A stretch of 23,449 nucleotides of DNA from W1P20-047 sp051878795 (lineage in GTDB: Bacteria; Actinomycetota; Coriobacteriia; Coriobacteriales; Eggerthellaceae), in the NCBI GenBank assembly GCA_051878795.1, contig JBJEKU010000022.1, forward strand, positions 1-23,449, given 5' to 3'. This document shows positions 22,930 to 23,449 of this stretch, piece after piece. Position 1 is the stretch's first letter. Every line of letters begins with the position of its first letter. The position numbers and the translations under genes were made by a program. The notes beneath the pieces were generated by a model, which made no database searches, was not told the origin of the DNA, and saw only the letters and a program-made list of their open reading frames with translations.

Positions 22930-23449
22930 CTAAGCGGTGGTTGTGCTCGTTCCTGCAGAGCCTGAATCTTCGGAATGGTTTGCGCTGCTTTCACCCGTGC
23001 TCTTACGATTGGATTCATCGGTTTCCACTTGCGTGGTCTCGTTGCTCGGCTGATTGGTTTCATCTTCCTGTGTGAAGAAAGTAAAGCCTGCGATGGCTAT
23101 GATAATCAGGGCGATGATGATTGCAACGATAAGGGGTGTGTTATCGGATTTGGCACTCCTGGCGGGGATTGGATTTGCCTGATGGTGCTGCACGTATTCA
23201 TTGCCATTTGGCGTCGGGTTGTATGGAGGATTGACGATGGGGTTTCCTGCCAGAGAATCAGGTGCGCCGTTCCAGGGAGCCTGCCCGTTTGCTTCCGTCC
23301 AGCCCCCTTGTCTTGCCGAAATGCCCGCGATGCCGGTGGCGGGGTAGTCGTCGATTAAACGGGTTCCGTCGGGGTCTTCGTCGGTTGAAGTGCTTTGGTC
23401 GGCATATGCGGTAGGTTCATGCGAGACAACGCTGTCATTAAGCCTTGCG
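22930..23449 (-). CDS. C-terminal part of a single-span membrane protein (5' end outside window)
   Basis: The minus-strand frame is open from the right edge to TAG 22930-22932 and gives at least 172 residues. It starts with an acidic Ser/Thr-rich stretch, then a Gly, Asn and Pro-rich linker (GGWTEANGQAPWNGAPDS, then NPPYNPTPNGNEYVQHHQ). One hydrophobic span follows (IVAIIIALIIIAIAG) and then a Ser, Thr and Glu-rich tail of about 45 residues, probably outside the cell. Linker style and layout match the zinc-ribbon protein at 13725-14282, so a zinc ribbon at the missing N-terminus is likely but unseen. A GTG at 23193 could suggest a short 87-residue gene, but coding-like sequence continues upstream without a stop, so the longer reading is preferred. 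It lies 163 bases upstream of the 744-residue gene on the same strand. Confidence 0.7.
   Translation of the reverse strand, partial: ARLNDSVVSHEPTAYADQSTSTDEDPDGTRLIDDYPATGIAGISARQGGWTEANGQAPWNGAPDSLAGNPIVNPPYNPTPNGNEYVQHHQANPIPARSAKSDNTPLIVAIIIALIIIAIAGFTFFTQEDETNQPSNETTQVETDESNRKSTGESSANHSEDSGSAGTSTTTA

Noticed and set aside
1..23449. CRISPR array, tRNA, rRNA, insertion sequence or phage genes
   Set aside because: No regularly spaced direct repeats, cloverleaf arms with T-loop signature, transposase-like frames or integrase-like frames were seen on either strand.

Overview
This is a contiguous piece of a moderately GC-rich bacterial chromosome carrying mostly housekeeping and membrane genes. 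Several things together suggest an actinobacterium of the class Coriobacteriia: the protein flavour, GTG starts mixed with strong Shine-Dalgarno sites, apparently leaderless genes, a class III fructose-bisphosphatase, a NiaR-controlled NAD pathway, an iron-sulfur aldo/keto reductase, and zinc-ribbon membrane proteins with low-complexity linkers. The taxonomic placement is an inference from gene content only. I see no phage, insertion sequence, CRISPR array, rRNA or tRNA.

Layout. Positions 2-67 hold the last codons of an unidentified gene. A YgiQ-type radical SAM protein follows (243-2465); its basic tail overlaps a small nitroreductase (2353-2868). A class III fructose-1,6-bisphosphatase (3089-5044) is closed by a strong terminator. 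Next comes the de novo NAD block nadB-nadC-niaR-nadA (5399-9198): aspartate oxidase, quinolinate phosphoribosyltransferase, the 3H-domain repressor, and quinolinate synthase. A promoter overlapped by a partial inverted repeat precedes nadB and is a candidate NiaR operator. A response regulator and sensor kinase pair follows (9407-11538), then a YtrA-type GntR repressor, an ABC ATPase and an ABC-2 permease (11642-13645). The ATPase reading frame is broken at a run of six G.

The right half is mainly on the minus strand. A small zinc-ribbon membrane protein (13725-14282) is divergent from an alpha/beta hydrolase (14490-15446). A nucleoid-associated protein and an iron-sulfur aldo/keto reductase form a two-gene minus-strand operon (15705-17914). 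A tiny PQ-loop membrane protein lies on the plus strand (18248-18559). Then, on the minus strand, come a cation diffusion facilitator, an AAA_28 P-loop ATPase, a 744-residue zinc-ribbon membrane protein with a duplicated ectodomain, and the 3'-terminal part of another single-span membrane protein that runs off the window.

The points most worth attention are the duplicated zinc-ribbon membrane protein and its neighbours, the poly-G frameshift in the ABC ATPase, the overlap of the YgiQ tail with the nitroreductase, the two genes whose -10 boxes place transcription starts almost on the ATG, and the candidate NiaR operator.
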